Source of the DNA: Nitrospira lenta
GTDB taxonomy: Bacteria; Nitrospirota; Nitrospiria; Nitrospirales; Nitrospiraceae
Direction of reading: 5' to 3'
DNA length: 51,838 nucleotides
NCBI GenBank assembly: GCA_945905765.1
Contig: CAMDPZ010000007.1
Span: 1 to 51,838 of the forward strand
Below the pieces are notes generated by a model. The model saw only the letters and a program-made list of their open reading frames with translations. It was not told the origin of the DNA and made no database searches. Numbering within the stretch: the first letter of the stretch is position 1; each line of letters begins with the position of its first letter. The position numbers were made by a program, and so were the translations under genes. Positions 49,901 to 51,838 of the stretch are shown one piece after another.

Positions 49901-51838
49901 TTCTGGCATGACCACGCGTTCGGCGCGACGACCTGGCCGCATGGCGGGTTCGGCGTGACGATCGTGGAGCCGTTCGGGTCCACCTATCACGATCCGAAGA
50001 ACGGCAAGCTGGTGTATAGCGGCCCGATTGCCGATATTCACAGCAACGAGCCGATCGGAGCCGGTGTCAGCGGCAGCTTCCGTGAGTTGATGGTGTCGAT
50101 CCATGACACCGTTCCGCACACGGTGAACACCATTGAGGCGGGCAATCCTCCGGGACAGCCCATCGAAGTGGCGTTGGAAGCCGGTAAGACCATTTCGTTC
50201 CAGATGCCGGATAAGATTCTGGCCTCTCCGAACAAGTACATCAACGGCGGTACGCATACGACCGGCAGCGGTTTCAACTTCCGCGCGGCTCCGTTTGCAC
50301 AACGTCTGTCCAACAATCCGGATACGTCCAAGCTGTTCAGCAGCGCGATCCATGGCGATCCCGGTACGCCGCTCTTGCGGGCGTACACAGGGGACACGAT
50401 GGTGTTCCGTCTGTTGCACCAGCTCATGAACGAATCCCACGTCTGGACGATCTCCGGCCATACGTTCCTCACGGAACGTTATGCGGCGGATGCCAATCGG
50501 AAGAACTCGATTCACGTCGGGATCGCCGAGCGGTATGACCTCGTGACCAAGGCGGGCGGATTCCAGGGTATGCCGGGCGACTACATTCACTTCAACGGCA
50601 GAACGTCACACTTCGCCGAAGGTGGATGGGGCATCGTGCGCGTACTCGACAAGGAAACGGCTGATCTGAAGCCGCTCCCGAAGGGGACCAATCCTCTCGG
50701 GATTCCCGCCACGCCGAACTCGGTCTGTCCGGCTGATGCTCCGGTGAAGAACTTCAACGTCGTGTCCTTGGACCGTCCGTTGAAACTTCATCCGAAGGCG
50801 CCGGATACGATCGAAGTCGACTTCGAGCGCAAGATTGAAATGACGGTGCCGGAAGGCAAGATCTTCGCGCTGGAAGAAGAAGCGACCACCGTGTCGGGCA
50901 ATGTGATGCCAAGTCCGCTCACGTTGCGCGTCAACCTTGGTGACTGCATCAAGGTGAATCTGAAGAACAAGATGAAGGCGAGCCGGGCGTCATTCTTTGC
51001 GCCGGGCCTGGCCTTCGATCCGAGAGACAGCCAGGGCTTGAACGTCGGCAACAATGCCGGCGATCAGACGGTGGCCCCGGGCGAGAGCCGCACTTATACC
51101 TATTACGCACATCCGGCGAACAAGGAAACGACGTCGCTGGTGTGGGACGGTGGCAACATCGTCGTGAATCCGCGCAACGGATTGTACGGCGCCATCGTGG
51201 TCGGTCCGCGCGGGTCGCAGTATCGCGATCCGGTGACCGGTGCGGATGTGTCGCAGAAGAATGCCTGGAGAGCTGACGTCATTGTCGACGCCAGCTTGAC
51301 GGAGAACGTCGGCAAGCGGAACTACCGTGACGTGGCCCTCTTCTTCCAAGACGAGGACAACATCATCGGCACCGCGTTCATGCCCTATGTGCAAAACGTG
51401 GCCGGGTTGACGTCGGTCAACTACCGCGCGGAACCCTATAAGTTCCGTGAGGAGCAAGGCTGCTCGCTAGGCAAGATTTTCCAGCCCTGCGTGGTGGACA
51501 AGCCGGAAGATCCGGTGACGCCTCTGATCGAGGCGCATGCCGGTGACGCGGTCCGTATCCATGTGATCGGCGCGAACAGCGAACAGAACGGGATGTTTGC
51601 GGTCGAAGGCCATGAATGGCCGATCGAACCCTACATGCCCGGCGCCGACCAGATCAGCGTCGTGGAGTACGCCGGGTCCGAGATCCTCGATGTCTTCATC
51701 CGCGGCGGTGCGGGCGGCCCGTATCGTCAGGTGGGAGACTTCGTGTGGTCCAATGCACGGCTGCCCTATACGCAGTCGGGACAATGGGGCTACCTCCGTG
51801 TGTTGCCAGCCGGTGACTCACGGATCCAACCGCTGGGC
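46970..51838 (+). CDS. Very large multi-domain multicopper oxidase, MofA-like (3' end outside window)
   Basis: At least 1,623 residues and still open. The N-terminus has RRRRRTGLALML and a hydrophobic stretch, a possible Tat signal. Copper motifs occur in two main sets: HSHHPHSG (452) with HCHVAHHYVAGM (527), and IHPHFFQFD (832) with FWHDHAFG (980) and SHVWTISGH (from 1157). Further cupredoxin-like units follow (e.g. EGHEWPIEPYMPG). The segment around HPHFFQFDTGNSDGVISGF and the size resemble MofA-type manganese oxidases. Copper oxidase is certain as a family; Mn(II) is an inference. GGGGAGG lies 7 bases before the ATG. Confidence 0.9.
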   Translation, partial: MRGDVFQPTRRRRRTGLALMLQSVLLAGSLVATPGLFAAGSGEGAHSGHATPVAMPGWTQQLKGQTVVENAIEGRSGNAEKMEMQHHRLMEKLEQQAQKDAKAQQTSGAFNEMSMMHQYMGQDGSSFLLMSDGTKGEPVMASGGKCPAGVPVKKYDVSMINVEITLNRWLDFYPGYMYALTQDLDKVRSEEAKNKASRDKDGFDPGAVSTGLQGDMIQPLVLRANQGDCVKMTLRNQMEGEDGSLFISASSMIVSATGKPALTTNPESIVAPGKAQEFEWYIHPQMQEGVRQFHSYSHDRELTVLGLFGAFIVEPKGSSYVDALGTGPDKQVTSGWQVNIDNGSGPDFREFVLFYHEIGDEAFRPLNKKGDFLPQRDPLTDAYRPGGRAINYRSEPFGIDQMHLQHEYFGFEDESMAYSAYTFGDTPTTIARGYLGDPVKWRLVHGGSEVFHSHHPHSGTIRWQRSPRADQEEHWYKGQDGPVKYPVVRTKSDRVDVEVIGPSEALDLEPECGGGGCQHLAGEFLYHCHVAHHYVAGMWGYGRFYNTLQVGSAHTDTMPDLAELPDRKGRMKMGVSSDKLIGTTVDWFGKVFKIVDKSQKTNWKSDPVIVNIKDWVEMFVPAAGQPGHTNDEKGQIMAYDSTVWDWKWDGNIARGERESTALNPKYTAAAKWDDSTRPAILFDPTTAKMSWPLFKPHFGKRVPFSANHSGAPWLEPIHQDANGERTSEPAQPGEQGRWSLCPDNANRKHYNIHFVRMPITLVKKQGKEPAMVDKDGLIYVLHEEENLTRANDDLKLPAVIRANVYDCVDLLLTSEWDDDDYTNFQSSKINIHPHFFQFDTGNSDGVISGFEYEMSVRPFTMWGKKTKHGLPAPMVGKLTGAAKAGTASITIQMAPGATPFHVNTEVMVGMDCLEKGHDAAASLPRDKSCQEVARIKEINGSTVTFFKPLKQNHPAGDLVSPEFVRYRWWVDVDMGTVFWHDHAFGATTWPHGGFGVTIVEPFGSTYHDPKNGKLVYSGPIADIHSNEPIGAGVSGSFRELMVSIHDTVPHTVNTIEAGNPPGQPIEVALEAGKTISFQMPDKILASPNKYINGGTHTTGSGFNFRAAPFAQRLSNNPDTSKLFSSAIHGDPGTPLLRAYTGDTMVFRLLHQLMNESHVWTISGHTFLTERYAADANRKNSIHVGIAERYDLVTKAGGFQGMPGDYIHFNGRTSHFAEGGWGIVRVLDKETADLKPLPKGTNPLGIPATPNSVCPADAPVKNFNVVSLDRPLKLHPKAPDTIEVDFERKIEMTVPEGKIFALEEEATTVSGNVMPSPLTLRVNLGDCIKVNLKNKMKASRASFFAPGLAFDPRDSQGLNVGNNAGDQTVAPGESRTYTYYAHPANKETTSLVWDGGNIVVNPRNGLYGAIVVGPRGSQYRDPVTGADVSQKNAWRADVIVDASLTENVGKRNYRDVALFFQDEDNIIGTAFMPYVQNVAGLTSVNYRAEPYKFREEQGCSLGKIFQPCVVDKPEDPVTPLIEAHAGDAVRIHVIGANSEQNGMFAVEGHEWPIEPYMPGADQISVVEYAGSEILDVFIRGGAGGPYRQVGDFVWSNARLPYTQSGQWGYLRVLPAGDSRIQPLG

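Noticed and set aside
47603-51457. Long open frames antisense to the multicopper oxidase (up to 294 codons)
   Set aside because: They mirror the codon bias of the sense gene and are His/Arg-rich without domains.

Overview
The window looks like chromosomal DNA from a Nitrospira-type bacterium (phylum Nitrospirota). Most of it is high-GC and gene-dense. It carries an Isc iron-sulfur operon, a separate GlnRS, a pyruvoyl arginine decarboxylase/agmatinase/deoxyhypusine-synthase-like polyamine set, and a very large multicopper oxidase. The taxonomic call is an inference from gene content and style; no rRNA is present.

Layout. 1-6.6 kb: ISC operon on the minus strand (iscR-iscS-iscU-iscA-hscB-hscA-iscX, iscX cut by the window edge), with its [2Fe-2S] ferredoxin divergent and a flavin reductase-like gene convergent to the ferredoxin. 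6.7-13 kb: gltX, two tRNA-Gln genes, an HPt protein, a zinc alcohol dehydrogenase, yacG, glnS, a hypothetical gene and tRNA-Glu(CTC). 13.0-20.14 kb: a 7.1-kb genomic island integrated into the 3' end of tRNA-Glu. It is bounded by a perfect 32-bp direct repeat and carries a tyrosine integrase, a zinc-ribbon gene, an excisionase-like gene, a phased repeat array, a MazEF-like pair, a broken second toxin-antitoxin pair, an AT-rich LprI/TM/PH-like membrane protein and a PD-(D/E)XK-like protein. 20.2-26.3 kb: deoxyhypusine-synthase-like gene, DsbA-like protein, zinc-ribbon protein, aldehyde dehydrogenase, pyruvoyl arginine decarboxylase, agmatinase-like gene and an RluF-type pseudouridine synthase. 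26.4-31.9 kb: minus-strand export operon (HlyD-like adaptor, TolC-like channel, ABC protein with a degenerate ATPase, four-helix-bundle membrane protein). 32-41.6 kb: purEK, rhomboid protease, DHH phosphoesterase, LOG-family protein, CBS-PilZ-like protein, MNIO/DUF692 protein, Dus, Maf and a secreted protein. 41.8-46.4 kb: an NtrC-type regulator, histidine kinase, single-domain receiver and a second sigma-54 activator. 46.97 kb to the end: a large, 3'-truncated, MofA-like multicopper oxidase preceded by a good sigma-54-type promoter and a structured leader.

Functional links. The ISC genes form a complete Fe-S assembly machine, and IscU keeps the LPPVK motif recognised by HscA. The arginine decarboxylase and agmatinase would feed putrescine to the deoxyhypusine-synthase-like enzyme. 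The regulators at 41.8-46.4 kb share an inverted-repeat operator candidate and may control the multicopper oxidase through sigma-54. Points that deserve most attention are the MofA-like oxidase with its leader, the phased repeat array and unusual cargo of the tRNA-Glu island, the MNIO protein without a recognisable peptide partner, the ABC exporter with an eroded ATPase, and an HscB with a four-cysteine N-terminal domain.
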